Below, piece by piece: positions 15,410 to 26,100 of a stretch of 64,000 nt of DNA. Origin of the DNA: Janthinobacterium lividum (GTDB lineage Bacteria > Pseudomonadota > Gammaproteobacteria > Burkholderiales > Burkholderiaceae_D); the NCBI RefSeq assembly GCF_034424625.1, contig NZ_CP139976.1, positions 2,356,001-2,420,000 of the forward strand, in the 5' to 3' direction. The notes beneath the pieces are model-generated. The model saw only the letters and a program-made list of their open reading frames with translations, had not been told where the DNA came from and ran no database searches. How positions within the stretch are numbered: position 1 is the first letter of the stretch; each line of letters begins with the position of its first letter. Made by a program: the position numbers and the translations under genes.

Positions 15410-16588
15410 TTACGCCGCCGCCAGGCGCCACAGCGAGGTGATTTCCTTCGAGCGGGCCGCGTGCAGGCTGTCGGTGGCGTCCTGCGCGCGCGGGTGCGTG
15501 GGTTTCACGTCCAGGCGGTCGATGACTTTCAAGCCCGCCTGTTCTATCCACTCCAGCAATTGCGCGCGCGGGCGCAGGCCCAGGTGCTCGGCCAGGTCCG
15601 ATAAAATCAGCCAGCCTTCGCCGTTTGCTTCCAGGTGCCCGGCCAGGCCGGCGAGGAAACCGCGCAGCATGCGGCTGTCCGGATCGTAGACGGCGTATTC
15701 GATCGGCGAGCTTGGGCGCGCCGGCAGCCAGGGCGGATTGCACACGATGAGCGGCGCGCGGCCCGCAGGGAACAGGTCGGCCTGCTGCACGTCGACCTTG
15801 TCAAGCAAATCGAGGCGGGCCAGATTTTCGCGCGCGCAGGACAGGGCGCGCGGGTCCTGGTCGGTGGCGACGATGCGCTGAATGCCGCGCTGCGCCAGCA
15901 CGGCGGCCAGCACGCCCGTGCCGGTGCCGATATCGAAGGCCAGGCTGGCGCGCGCAGGCAGCGGCGCTTCCGCCACCAGGCCCACGTATTCGCCGCGGAT
16001 GGGCGCGAACACGCCGTAATGCGGGTGGATGCGCTGGCCCAGGGCTGGCAGTTCCACGCCCGTGCGGCGCCATTCGTGCGCGCCGATCAGGCCCAGCAAT
16101 TCGCGCAGCGAGGCGATAAACGGTTCTTCGCCGCGGCCATACGCTTCATTGCACGCCAGTTTCACGTCCGGCGCGCGGCGCAGCGGAATCGTGTAGTCGG
16201 CGTCGAAAGGCAGCAGCAGCATGGCCAGGGTACGGGCGCGTTGCGACTGGGCCTGGCGGTGCAAGTGGAAGGCTTCCGTGGCGGACGGTTCGGGTTTCGT
16301 CAGCTTGGCGGCCTTGGCCTTCTTGCTCGGTTTGTCGTTCTTGTGGTCGGCGCGCCGCGCCAGCGCCTGCAGCAGCTGGCGCGCGTTTTGGAAGTCGCCG
16401 CGCCACAGCATGGCCGTGCCTTCGCAGGCCAGGCGGTAAGCCTGGTCGGCCGTCGTGCGGTCATCGGCGATGACGACGCGCTTGGGCGGCGGCATGCCGC
16501 TTTCCGAGCGCCAGCGGGCCGAATGCTCGGCGCCGTTTTCGCTCCAGTGGATCTGCGGATGAACGGTAGGTGAAGAAGTGTCGGACAT
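15410..16588 (-). CDS. Class I SAM-dependent methyltransferase (PrmC/RlmG-like fold)
   Basis: Methyltransferase of 392 aa. The SAM-binding motif I is LAFDIGTGTGVLAAVLAQRG, followed by the acidic end of strand 2 (VATDQDPRALSCAREN) and the catalytic NPPW motif in PLIVCNPPWLPARPS, which is typical of enzymes that methylate amide or exocyclic amino groups in proteins, rRNA or DNA. The N-terminal ~150 residues are a helical, Lys-rich region (NDKPSKKAKAAKLTKPE) with no assignment. The ATG at 16588 was chosen as the plausible start; 16621 is an alternative. The target is unknown. Confidence 0.82.
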   Translation of the reverse strand: MSDTSSPTVHPQIHWSENGAEHSARWRSESGMPPPKRVVIADDRTTADQAYRLACEGTAMLWRGDFQNARQLLQALARRADHKNDKPSKKAKAAKLTKPEPSATEAFHLHRQAQSQRARTLAMLLLPFDADYTIPLRRAPDVKLACNEAYGRGEEPFIASLRELLGLIGAHEWRRTGVELPALGQRIHPHYGVFAPIRGEYVGLVAEAPLPARASLAFDIGTGTGVLAAVLAQRGIQRIVATDQDPRALSCARENLARLDLLDKVDVQQADLFPAGRAPLIVCNPPWLPARPSSPIEYAVYDPDSRMLRGFLAGLAGHLEANGEGWLILSDLAEHLGLRPRAQLLEWIEQAGLKVIDRLDVKPTHPRAQDATDSLHAARSKEITSLWRLAAA

Positions 16589-16646
16589 GGGATTCAATCG
16601 ATAGAAGGTGGCGCGCGGCATGGTCGCCTGCGCAGGCCGTCTTCCA

Positions 16647-17504
16647 TTATACGTTGCTGACCGTGCTGCTAGCGGTGTCCGTGCCGTAGGCGAGTGCCAG
16701 CGCGCGGGCGCGCGCCTGCTCTTCCGGCGTGGTTTCCACGGCTTTCCTGTCGGCTTTGGCGGTCTCGGTGGCATGGTCCGGCTGCACCAGCTTGAGCAAG
16801 CGCAAGCTCAGGCTGCCTGCCAGGCCGTCATCCTTGCCGCTGGCGCTGGCGCCATCGGACGTGCCCTGGTAGAGATTGCTTTGCAATTGCTGGCCCAGCA
16901 GCTTGAACAGGTCGTGCAGATTGCCGCCGAAGTGCGTGGCGGGCAACTCTTTCGCGGGCAGCTGTGCGTCATCGGCTGAGCCTGCTTCCTCGGTGGCATT
17001 CTGCGTTTGCTCAAGGACGCCCGCGCTGATGCTCGATTGATATTGCACTTCCACTTCGAAGTCGAAGGTCTGGCCATCGGCCGTCGTGATCTTGCCCTTG
17101 CCGATGAAATGCGCGTTTTCATTGAGGCTGAAGGCGGCCGCGCGGCTGCTGCCGCCGGCGCCCGAGACGCTGGCGCTGCCACTGCTGAAGCTGGAACCGG
17201 CCTGCAGGTCGACGGAATCGAAAGCGACCGTGGCACCGTCGCCGAACAGCTGGCGCGTCATGGTGGAGAGGAAATCCTGCGCCACGTCGACGGTGGCGTT
17301 GCCCAGCGCATCGGTCCGTTGCGACAATCCCTTGGCCGACAGGTCCAGGCCATTCTTTGACAGCGCCACCACGTCTTGCGCCGTGCGCTGCATCAGGGGC
17401 GAAGCGGCCAGGCCCGTGGCGCTGCTGCCCGTGCGGGACGGCTGCTGGCCAGCCAGCGTATTCGAGGCGGGTTGACGGCTGGCAAGGGCGGGGAGCTGGG
17501 ACAT
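16647..17504 (-). CDS. Protein of unknown function, possibly DUF5610-like
   Basis: 285-aa protein starting MSQLPALASRQPASNTLAGQQ. It is Ser/Ala/Gln-rich at the N-terminus and contains a segment (AQDFLSTMTRQLFGDGATVAFDSVDLQAGSSF) that I associate with DUF5610 proteins from memory, with low certainty. A predicted beta-rich middle (GKGKITTADGQTFDFEVEVQYQ) and a helical end follow. It has no signal peptide and no transmembrane segment. A conserved pattern of low-complexity N-terminus and such a core occurs in some surface- or flagellum-associated proteins, but nothing here proves that. Confidence 0.68.
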   Translation of the reverse strand: MSQLPALASRQPASNTLAGQQPSRTGSSATGLAASPLMQRTAQDVVALSKNGLDLSAKGLSQRTDALGNATVDVAQDFLSTMTRQLFGDGATVAFDSVDLQAGSSFSSGSASVSGAGGSSRAAAFSLNENAHFIGKGKITTADGQTFDFEVEVQYQSSISAGVLEQTQNATEEAGSADDAQLPAKELPATHFGGNLHDLFKLLGQQLQSNLYQGTSDGASASGKDDGLAGSLSLRLLKLVQPDHATETAKADRKAVETTPEEQARARALALAYGTDTASSTVSNV

Positions 17505-17564
17505 GGTCGGTTCAAATGGGGAGGATAGTCGAATTAACGGCAATATCGCCCCATTCTTTAACCA

Positions 17565-17774
17565 TCAGTGGTGGTGCGACCAGCTACCGTCTGCCGACTC
17601 CAGGTAGGACTTGACGGCATCGGCCTGGCCCGTGGCGTGACGCTTGAGTTCGCCGCATGCGCAAATGCCCTGGTACGGCTGGATATGCGAGCAGGCGGAG
17701 ACTTTTTGCAGGTAGACCTGCATGGATTTGTGACATTTTACGCACTTGAAGGTGAGGCTGCGGGCGGCTTTCAT
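17565..17774 (-). CDS. Small zinc-ribbon-like protein
   Basis: Unrecognised 69-aa protein. It has CVKCHK near residues 11-16, a Cys in SACSH, and CACG near residue 38-41, so four or more Cys plus several His could bind zinc. The N-terminal MKAARSLTFKCVKCHKSMQVYLQKV pattern looks like a nucleic-acid or protein-binding ribbon. The C-terminus ends in SHHH. It lies alone between two minus-strand unknowns and a divergent 55-codon gene. Confidence 0.55.
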   Translation of the reverse strand: MKAARSLTFKCVKCHKSMQVYLQKVSACSHIQPYQGICACGELKRHATGQADAVKSYLESADGSWSHHH

Positions 17775-17952
17775 GGGGTTCCTTGAACTGTTGCGGGGCG
17801 TAGAGTTCGTCTACGCGAAGGCGGCGATTTTAACGTACTCCGGCCATCGTTACACGTTGTTGCATCTGCGCCACGCGCACGTCAACTGAATCCGCGCCAT
17901 GACGTTGAGCGTATATAGGAGGTCGTCTGACCGCCATTGAAGAGGTAGCACC

Positions 17953-18120
17953 ATGGACAAGCATGACAAGGAAAAGCCTGTACAGCCCGCCAAGGAGCTG
18001 GTCAGGAAGTGGCTGAAAGCGGAGCTGGAACAGCGCCGGCCCCCGCCCGACCCCGAGCAGATCCGCCGCGAACTGGGCTGGGATATGCTCAGACTGTGCC
18101 GGGAGCCGGCCAGCCGCTAG
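17953..18120 (+). CDS. 55-residue basic/acidic helical protein, unknown
   Basis: Short gene with ATG at 17953 and AGAGG 7-11 nt upstream. The product begins MDKHDKEKPVQPAKELVRKW, continues with KAELEQRRPPPDPEQIRREL and ends CREPASR. It is strongly charged and mostly helical with a PPPDPEQ break, and has no signal. Its stop is 4 bp before the convergent sbcC stop. I do not recognise it. Confidence 0.55.
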   Translation: MDKHDKEKPVQPAKELVRKWLKAELEQRRPPPDPEQIRRELGWDMLRLCREPASR

Positions 18121-18124
18121 TGAC

Positions 18125-21100
18125 TCAGCGCACCGTCACCACGCTCTTGCCGCCGGACCCAGGCTGCACGAGGATGCGGGTGGCGATGCGCTCCGTCATT
18201 TCCTGTACGTGCGAGATGACGCCCACCTTGCGGCCCATCGCTTGCAAGCCGTCGAGCGCATCCATGGCCACGCGCAGGGTTTCCGTATCCAGGCTGCCGA
18301 AGCCCTCGTCGATGAACAGCGATTCCACGCGCACCCGGTTCGAGGACAGCGAGGCCAGGCCCAGCGCCAGGGCCAGCGAGACGAGGAACGATTCGCCGCC
18401 CGACAGCGAGTGCACGGAGCGCAGCTCGCCGCCCATGTCCTGGTCGCGCACCATCAGGCCCAGCGACGGATTGTTCGGGTTGTCGATGCGTTCGAGCTGG
18501 TAGCGGCGCGCCAGGTGGTTCAGGTGTGCATTGGCATAGCCCAGCAGCACTTCCAGCGTGAATTGCTGTGCATAGTTGCGGAATTTCTTGCCGTCGGCCG
18601 AGCCGATCAATTCATTCAGGCTGGCCCAGCGCCGCTCGATGACGGCTTGCGCCTCGATCTGCGCCAGCATAGCTTGCGCGCTGTGGCGCCGCGCGTCGTC
18701 CTGCGCGATGGCCAGGCGCAGGCGCGTCGCTTCCTGGTTGGCTGCCTGGCGTTCGGCGCCAAGCGCGTCGAGCGCCGCCTGCAGCACGGCCTCGTCCGTT
18801 TCCAGCGCTTCCGGTGGCCGTTCCAGATGGTCCGCATGCCGCTGCCGGCGTTCGGCCAGCACGGAAACGGCCGCCGTGTGGCGGTCGGCGATCATCTGCA
18901 GGGCGTCGCGTTCGGCGCGCATGGCGTCCGGCGCGATGGCCAGGCGCGCGCGCAGCTCGTCGAGCGTGGCGGGCGCATGGCCGGAGTGACGCTGCCGGAA
19001 CTGCTGCAGCCAGTCGTGCAGGGCGGCGGTGGCGCCGCGTTCCTGTTCATGCAGGGCGGCCAGGCGTTGCGACAACTGCACGCATGCTTCATCGAGGCGC
19101 GTGCGCTGCTGGCTGGCCGACTGCGCCGCCGTTTGCTGCTGTGCCAGCAGCTCCTTGGCCTGCGCGATGGCGCCAGCCAGGCTGTGTTCCACCTCGGCCA
19201 CGTTCTGGCCCTGCCATAGCGCGTTGCGCTCCGTTTGCAGTGCCGTGCGCCGTTTGTCGGCGGCGGCAAAGGCGGCGTGGGTTTCCTGCGCCGTGTGCTG
19301 TGCCTTGCCGGCGGCCAGCAACGCCGCTTCCAGCTGCGCGGCCAAGGTCGCTAGCGCGTGACCGCGATTGTCCTGGTCCGCCTGCTGTTTCAGCCATTGC
19401 CGGCTTTCCGTTTCGCGCGCCGCGCGGAAGGCGGCGGGGCCGGCGCGCCAGTTGTCCTTCCAGCCTTCGGCGCCTTCCACGTCGGCAAACGCGGTATCGA
19501 GCTGCGCCAGCAAGCCGTCAAGCGCGCTGCGCGACGTTTCCGCCTTGTCCACGCTGGCCGCCTGCTGCGCCTGCAACTGCGCCAGCCGTGTCTGCGTTTC
19601 GGCGACGGCGCTTGTGCAGCGCGCGTGTTCGGCGCCGGCCAGTTCGTGCGCCGCCTGCGCCTGCTCGCGCCGCGCGCTGGCCTGGCGCAGCGCCGCCTCC
19701 TGCTGCGCCAGCGCCTGCAGGGCTGCCGCATTGGCTGCTAGTTGCTGCGCGAACCAGTGCGCGCGCTGGTTTTCCGGCGGCAGATGCAGGGTATCGGCAT
19801 GCGGCTGCCATTGCGCGTGCAGGCTGGCGATGGCGGGCGGCAGGGCCGCCAGTTCGGCATCCGTCTGCGCCTGTTCGCGCGCAGTCGCGGCCAGCGCCGC
19901 CCTGTGCGTGGCCAGTTGCTCCAGATTGCCGCGCGCCTGTGCGCGGCAAGCCAGTACTTCATCCTGCAAGCTGGCCAGCATCGCCTGCAAAGCGTGATCG
20001 GCGTGGGTGTACGGGTGTTCCAGCGCGCCGCAGACGGGGCAGGGCTGCTCGTCCTGCAAGGTGGCGCGCAGTTGCTCGACGCTGGCCGCGCATGCCGCTT
20101 CCGCGCCTTTCAGGGACTTTTCCGCCTGCGCCAGGCTCGCTTCCAGCAGCGCTGTTTGTGCTGCTGCCGCGGCCAGCGCCGCGTTTTCCGTCTGCGCGGC
20201 CTGCGCCAGCTGGGCGGCCCTCGCTTGTCCGTGCGCCAGCGCCTGCTGCTGGCGCGCCAGCTCCGTCCACGTCTTTTCCGCCGCATTCAACTGGCGCGCA
20301 TGGTTTTCCAGCTGTCCGCGCTGTTCCTGCAGCAGCTGTCCGTCGATGGCTTGTACGGCGGACAGCGCTTCGCGCCGCTGCCCATCGTGCTCGGCGAGCG
20401 TGGCGGCGGCGGCCGTCAATGCGGCTTGCGCCGCGTGGCCCGCGTTGGTTGCCGCGCGCACCAGCTGCGCCGCTTCGGCTGCCTTGGCGTCGGCCGCATC
20501 GGCTTGCGCGGCAGCCTGGCCGGCCTGGGCGAACAGCTGGTCCGACAATTGCCACGACGTGGCCAGCGCTTGCCAATGCTGGTGCGATGCCAGCCACAGG
20601 CGTCCCGTTTCCTGCTCCGCCTGCATGGCGTGCTGGCCTTGCTGCAGATCGTGCAAGGTGGCGCGCGCCGTCTCGTTGGCCTGGTCTGCCGCCAGTGCCG
20701 CCTCCCTGGCCTGGCGGTGCGCGGGCAAGTGGGCGGCAATGCCGGCATCGAGCGCCTTGGCGGCATCGAGCTGCGGTGCCGCGTCGCGCTGCGCCGCTTC
20801 GCTGGCCAGCAAGGCCGCTGCCGCTTGCTGCACGCCGGCAGCCAGTTGCGTTTCGCTGGCCACGGCTTGCGCCGCCTGCGCGCGCGCCGTTTCCAGCGCG
20901 GCGCCGCTGCTGGCGATGTCGCTCGCCAGGCGCGCCACGTCATCGACGAAGGGGCGCGCCGGCTGCAGCAATTCCCACTGCGCCAGCGCCGTGCGGCGCT
21001 CTTCGGCAGCGGCCCGTTCGGCATCCGCGCTATCGAGCGCCTCCTGCGCCGCCGCGACCTGGCTTTGCAGTTTGTGCGTTTCCTGGTGCCAGCGCTGCTG

Positions 21101-21883
21101 CAGTTCCAGCACCGCCTTGCGCAAGTCGATGGTTTGCAGGGTGGTCTCGGCCGCGCTGCACAGGGCCTCGGTATCGGTACGTTCTTCCGGCGACAAGGGC
21201 CGCTGGTCGGCCAGTTTTTCGCCCAGGCGTTCGAGGACCTGCTTTTCCTTTTTTGCCCGCTCGAAGGCGCGCATGGAAATGTCGGTGTAGATGCTGCTGC
21301 CCGTCAGGGTTTCCAGCAACTCTCCCCGTTCATTGTCTTCCGTTTTGAGGAAGGTGGAAAACTCGTTTTGCGCCAGCAGCACGGCGCGCGTAAACTGGTC
21401 GAACGACAGGCCGATGCGCTTTTCGATCTCTTCCTTGACTTCCGTCTTGGTGCCGCCGATGGGCTGCAACGCTGGCAACTGGTGCAAGCTCATGGCCGTG
21501 GCCTGCAGCGCGCCTTCGGCTTTGGTGCGCGAACGGCGCACGCTCCAGCGCGCGCGGTAGCTGGCGCCATCGTTGCCGACGAAGTCCACTTGCGCGTAGC
21601 CGTCCGGCGTGCCGCGCCGCAGCAGGGTGCGCGTATCCTGGGCGTTGACGGTTTCCTTGCCCACGTCGGGCAGGGCGCTGCCCCGGCCCAGCACTTTCAG
21701 CAGGCGGGGCGTGGCGTCGTACAGGGCCAGGCACAGGGCATCGAGCAGGGTGCTCTTGCCCGCGCCCGTAGGCCCGCTGATGGCGAACAGGCCGGAAGAC
21801 GCCAGCGGCTCCTGCTGGAAGTCGACTTCAAATTCGCCGGCCAGCGAAGCCAGGTTCTTGCCACTGATTTTCAGTATTTTCAT
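18125..21883 (-). CDS. sbcC: Exonuclease SbcC (SMC/Rad50-like ATPase)
   Basis: ATPase subunit of the SbcCD nuclease, which cuts DNA hairpins and processes double-strand ends. Walker A GPTGAGKST lies at residues 37-45 and the ABC signature LSGGESFLVSLALALGLA with Walker B VESLFIDEGFGSLD at the far end. Between them are two long coiled-coil arms rich in Ala, Gln and Glu, meeting at a zinc-hook CPVC (Cys615-Cys618), close to the centre of the protein. At 1252 aa it is about 200 residues longer than E. coli SbcC, the extra length being coiled coil. It is downstream of sbcD with a 16-bp gap. Confidence 0.95.
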   Translation of the reverse strand: MKILKISGKNLASLAGEFEVDFQQEPLASSGLFAISGPTGAGKSTLLDALCLALYDATPRLLKVLGRGSALPDVGKETVNAQDTRTLLRRGTPDGYAQVDFVGNDGASYRARWSVRRSRTKAEGALQATAMSLHQLPALQPIGGTKTEVKEEIEKRIGLSFDQFTRAVLLAQNEFSTFLKTEDNERGELLETLTGSSIYTDISMRAFERAKKEKQVLERLGEKLADQRPLSPEERTDTEALCSAAETTLQTIDLRKAVLELQQRWHQETHKLQSQVAAAQEALDSADAERAAAEERRTALAQWELLQPARPFVDDVARLASDIASSGAALETARAQAAQAVASETQLAAGVQQAAAALLASEAAQRDAAPQLDAAKALDAGIAAHLPAHRQAREAALAADQANETARATLHDLQQGQHAMQAEQETGRLWLASHQHWQALATSWQLSDQLFAQAGQAAAQADAADAKAAEAAQLVRAATNAGHAAQAALTAAAATLAEHDGQRREALSAVQAIDGQLLQEQRGQLENHARQLNAAEKTWTELARQQQALAHGQARAAQLAQAAQTENAALAAAAAQTALLEASLAQAEKSLKGAEAACAASVEQLRATLQDEQPCPVCGALEHPYTHADHALQAMLASLQDEVLACRAQARGNLEQLATHRAALAATAREQAQTDAELAALPPAIASLHAQWQPHADTLHLPPENQRAHWFAQQLAANAAALQALAQQEAALRQASARREQAQAAHELAGAEHARCTSAVAETQTRLAQLQAQQAASVDKAETSRSALDGLLAQLDTAFADVEGAEGWKDNWRAGPAAFRAARETESRQWLKQQADQDNRGHALATLAAQLEAALLAAGKAQHTAQETHAAFAAADKRRTALQTERNALWQGQNVAEVEHSLAGAIAQAKELLAQQQTAAQSASQQRTRLDEACVQLSQRLAALHEQERGATAALHDWLQQFRQRHSGHAPATLDELRARLAIAPDAMRAERDALQMIADRHTAAVSVLAERRQRHADHLERPPEALETDEAVLQAALDALGAERQAANQEATRLRLAIAQDDARRHSAQAMLAQIEAQAVIERRWASLNELIGSADGKKFRNYAQQFTLEVLLGYANAHLNHLARRYQLERIDNPNNPSLGLMVRDQDMGGELRSVHSLSGGESFLVSLALALGLASLSSNRVRVESLFIDEGFGSLDTETLRVAMDALDGLQAMGRKVGVISHVQEMTERIATRILVQPGSGGKSVVTVR

Positions 21884-21899
21884 GGTTCTTCAGGTGTGC

Positions 21900-23126
21900 T
21901 CAAGCGCCAGGCAGCAGCAGTTCGGCCAGGGCCGACAGTTGTTCGGGCGGCGCGGGCTGGCCGTATTTTTGCAGGTACAGGCGGCGGAAGATGTCGTCGG
22001 GCTGCAGCTGGCCCAACTGGTCGAGCGTCATGTTCTCGGGCGCGCTGCTGCGCGCGGCGCTCGATGTTTCGATCTTCGCCAGGCGCACGTGCTTGCCGTC
22101 GAGCGCCGTTTCGATGCGCGTGCGCAGGCCCGGCTCCGGCGCATCGAGGCGCACGCGCACTTCCAGGAAAGGCTGTGCTTCCGGTGGCGCTGCGGGCACG
22201 TCGAGGGCGGCCAGCTGTTCCAGCACTTCGGCAATCGGCGCCGGCGTGGCGGGCACGCGCAGCAGCGGCACGGCGCGCGGCACCTCGATGGCGCGTACCT
22301 CGCGTAATTGCTCGCCGTCGATATCGAGGCACAGCACCTGATGGCGGTAATTCACTTCCGCGAAGGACAGGGGAATCGGGCTGCCGCAGTAGCGGATATG
22401 CTGCTGGCCGCCCACGGCCTGCGCCTTGTGCAAATGGCCCAGCGCCGCATACGCGATGGCGGTGTCGAAAATCCCCGACGGCAGCATCTCGGTGCCGCCG
22501 ATGACGATGCGGCGTTCGGAATCGTTCGACATTTCGCCGCCCACCATGTGGCAGTGGCCCAAGGCGATGATGGCTTGTCCGGGCTGGCGGCGCGCCAGCG
22601 CCAGGTCCGCCAGTTGGCGGTACAGCAGGGCGATGCCGCCCAGGTAGGCATCCTGGGTATCGCCGGCCGGTAGTTTCGGCACGTCGCCGGGGCGCAGGAA
22701 GGGCACGGCCAGGCACCAGGCCTGCACTTGCCCATCGCTGCCGGTGAGCGGCAGCAGCAGGCGTTCCAGGTCGATCTGGCCATCGTCGCCACGCAGCACA
22801 TGGCCGATCACGTGCGTGCCATGCGCGGCCAGCAGGGGGCCGGGCGCTTCCAGGCGGCCGGCCGAATCGTGGTTGCCGGCGACGACGACCAGATGCAGCG
22901 CCGGCAGGCGCGCGCGCGCCTGCTGCAGGAATACATATAGCTGCTTTTGCGAGGCGGCGGAAGGGTTGGCGTTGTCGAACACGTCGCCGGCCACTAGCAG
23001 CACGTCGACCTGTTCGGCCACGAGCGTGTCGAGCAGCCAGTCGAGGAAGCGCTGGTGTTCGTAGCCCCGCTCATAATTGTGCAGGGTCTGGCCCAGATGC
23101 CAGTCGGAAGTGTGCAGCAGGCGCAT
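21900..23126 (-). CDS. sbcD: Exonuclease subunit SbcD (Mre11-like)
   Basis: Metallophosphoesterase nuclease of 408 aa, partner of SbcC. Metal-binding motifs are visible in order: TSDWHLG (residues 6-12), VAGDVFDNANPS, VVAGNHDSAGRL, GHCHMVGG and ALGHLHKAQ. The C-terminal capping region follows. It starts the sbcD-sbcC operon. Confidence 0.95.
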   Translation of the reverse strand: MRLLHTSDWHLGQTLHNYERGYEHQRFLDWLLDTLVAEQVDVLLVAGDVFDNANPSAASQKQLYVFLQQARARLPALHLVVVAGNHDSAGRLEAPGPLLAAHGTHVIGHVLRGDDGQIDLERLLLPLTGSDGQVQAWCLAVPFLRPGDVPKLPAGDTQDAYLGGIALLYRQLADLALARRQPGQAIIALGHCHMVGGEMSNDSERRIVIGGTEMLPSGIFDTAIAYAALGHLHKAQAVGGQQHIRYCGSPIPLSFAEVNYRHQVLCLDIDGEQLREVRAIEVPRAVPLLRVPATPAPIAEVLEQLAALDVPAAPPEAQPFLEVRVRLDAPEPGLRTRIETALDGKHVRLAKIETSSAARSSAPENMTLDQLGQLQPDDIFRRLYLQKYGQPAPPEQLSALAELLLPGA

Positions 23127-23180
23127 GGTGGGGCAAGGGTAGGGAGGACAGGCGCCAATATAGCAGGAATGGCGCCTGTC

Positions 23181-26100
23181 TCACGCCGTCAGCACGCCTG
23201 CGCGATAAGTATTGCGCCCATCCTGTTTCGCCTGATACAGCAGCACGTCGGCCCGCTGCAGCAGCACGGCGGGGGAAATGTCTTCGTCGCGGTAGAAGGC
23301 CAGGCCGATGCTGGCGGAAATGCGCACGCTGATGCCATCGAGTTCGAACGGCTGCTGCATGGCGGCGACGATTTTTTCCGCCAGCACGGCCGCGTCGTCG
23401 GGCCGGGTGATCTGTTCCATGATGATGGTGAATTCGTCGCCGCCCAGGCGGGCGATGATATCGGTGGCGCGCATGGTCTGCGTCAGGCGCTGGGCGAAGG
23501 CGCGCAGCAGGGCGTCGCCGGTGCCGTGGCCATGCGTATCGTTGACGGGCTTGAAGCGGTCGATATCCATGTACATGACAGCCATCAGGTGCTGCTGCTG
23601 GCGGCTCGCGTGCATGGCGTCGCTGAGTTTTTGCTGGAAGCCGGCGCGGTTCGACAAGCCCGTCAGCGCATCGACCTGGGCCAGCTTCAGCAGCCGCTGT
23701 TTTTCGCGCTTTTGCACGGTGATATCCTGGCGCATCACGTGAAAACCCACCACCTGCAGCTTGTCTTCGCCGATCTGCGGGATGTAGATCACTTCCATGC
23801 AGCGCTCGATGCCTTCCTTGTCGTCTTCTTCCTCGAAGCTCAGGGTTTCGCCCGCCAGCACTCTTTCGATATACGGCGCCACCGTGCGGTAGCGCGCCTC
23901 GCCCACGGTGTCGCGCACGCTTTTGCCCAGCGTCTGCCGGCCTGTCAGGCCGAATTCGCGTTCATAGGCGATGTTCAGGAAGCGGTAGACCTGGTCGGCG
24001 TCGATGTACGCGATCATGGCCGGCAAGGTGTCTGCGATGGTGCGCAGGCGCGCTTCGCTTTCCAGCAGCGCCACTTCCGATTCGCGCAAGGTGGTGATGT
24101 CGTCCAGGGTCCCCACGTAGCCTTCGATCCGGTCGTCGATGAGGATGGGGGCAATTTTGACGGAGACCCAGACCAGCCTGCCGTCGCGCTGCAGGCAGCG
24201 CAGGGTGGACTGGAACGGCGCGTGGCTGCGCGTGAGCTGTTCCAGCGCCACGTGCATCAGCGGATAGTCGTCCGGGTGCAGGGCGCTGGTCCAGCCGGCG
24301 CCCAGGGCGGCGGCGCGCGGCAAGCCCGTGATCGATTCGAAGGTGCGGTTGACGTAGGTGCAGCGGCGCTGGCGGTCCAGGCGCACCAGCCCGAGCGGCG
24401 AGGCGTCGTTGACGGCGGCCAGCTCGGCCTGTTTCTGGCGCAGTTCCAGTTCCTGCTGGCGGCGCTGCGAGATATCTTCGGCGATGCACAGGATATGTTC
24501 GATCTGCTGGCGCTCGTCGAACACGGGCACGGAGACGGCGCGCAGGTAGCGCAGGCTGCCGTCAGCCAGGCGCAGCGGTTTTTCCGTATGGTCGATGACG
24601 CCGCGCTCGGCCAGGATGGCGCGGTCGTCCTCGGCGTCGTGCAGGCCGAAGTCGGGCGGGAAGGCCTGGCAATCGGTCTTGCCGATGACGTCGGTGGCCA
24701 GGTGGCCGGTGATGTCCTCGGCGGCCTTGTTCCACACTTCCATCTGGCCGAAATTTTCCGGGCGCGCGCTTTTCACGTAGACCAGCACGGGCAAATGGTC
24801 GATCAGCGACTGCAGGAAGCTGCGGTTGTCCTGCAGCGCCAGTTCGTCGTGCTTGCGCGCGCTGATGTCGCGCGAGGTGACGGCCACGCCGTCGGCAATC
24901 GGCACCACCTGGTGGCGCAGCCAGCGCGTGCCGCCCGAGGCCAGCGGCAGCTCGAATTCATCTTCCAGCGGCTGGCCCGTTTCCATCACCAGCACGAAGC
25001 GCTTGAAAAAACGCTCGCCGCGCAGCAGCGGCATCTGCTGCAGCACGCGCTGGCCCAGCAGTTCGGAGCGTGGCTTGCCCAGCATGTCGGCGGCCCGCTC
25101 GTTGATGTCGGCGAAGATGAAATCTTCCACCGGCTTGCCCGGCGCGGGGCGCCAGGCTTTCAGCAGCAGCACGGCATCAAGGCTGCCCTGGTGCGCCGCG
25201 CGCAGCAAGGCCTGCGTTTCCTTGGCCTGGCGGATGCTGCGGCGCAGGCGCGCGCTCTGGCGCATCAGCAGGGTTGTAAAGCCGGCAATGAGCACGCTGG
25301 CGGCAAGCAGCGCGCCGACATAGACCAGGCGGCGGTGTTCGAAGCGCGCCAGGGCGACGGCGCGGTTCACGCCCACCACGGCCAGCAGCGGGTAGCGCGG
25401 CAGCTCGTGGTAGCTGTAGATGCGTGACGTCGCGTCGACGGGCGGCTCGATCAGCAGTTCTTCGGGGGCGTGCTGCGGCGGTCCCGGCATGCGGAAGTCG
25501 ATGCGGTCGCTGAGGATCAATTGCTCGCCGATGCGTCCCACCGTCAGCCCGCTGTCGCGCGCCACCAGCATCAGCGCGCCCTGCTCATCGAGGTTCAGGC
25601 GGTCGTAGTCGTCGACAAAATACGTGGGGTCGACGAGGATCACGATGGCGCCGGCGAAGCGGCCTTGGGCATCGTTCAGGCGGCGCGCCAGGCGGATGGT
25701 CCAGCGCTTGCTCTCGGCGTCGAGCATGGGCGTGTCGACCAGGGCCGTGTCGGACGCATTCGCGGCCAGCGCCCTGAAAAATGCCTGCTTGGCCAGGTTT
25801 TCCGGCAGATAGGCGTGAGCGCTGTCGACCACATTGCCGTGCGCGTCGATGAGGGCGATCGGCAATTCGAGCTTCGATGGCAGCACGCTGTCGAGCAGAC
25901 CCTGGCGGCGCGTGAATTCATTCAGGCGCAGGCCGCCGTCCGTTTCCTCGTATTTGAGCTTGAACAGTTGGGTGGCGTGGTCCGTCTGGCGCAGGGTGAA
26001 ACTGGTATGGTCGGCCAGGGTGCGGGCCAGCGACTGGCTGACGGCCACGGCGTCGCGCACGGCGCTGGCCCGCTCCTGGCCAACCTGGTAAAAGACGGCC

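Noticed and set aside
18814..22504. Several open frames of 840-920 codons opposite sbcC
   Set aside because: They overlap the repeated coiled-coil coding sequence of sbcC, which gives long antisense frames with Arg/Ala/Pro-rich products. No independent evidence.
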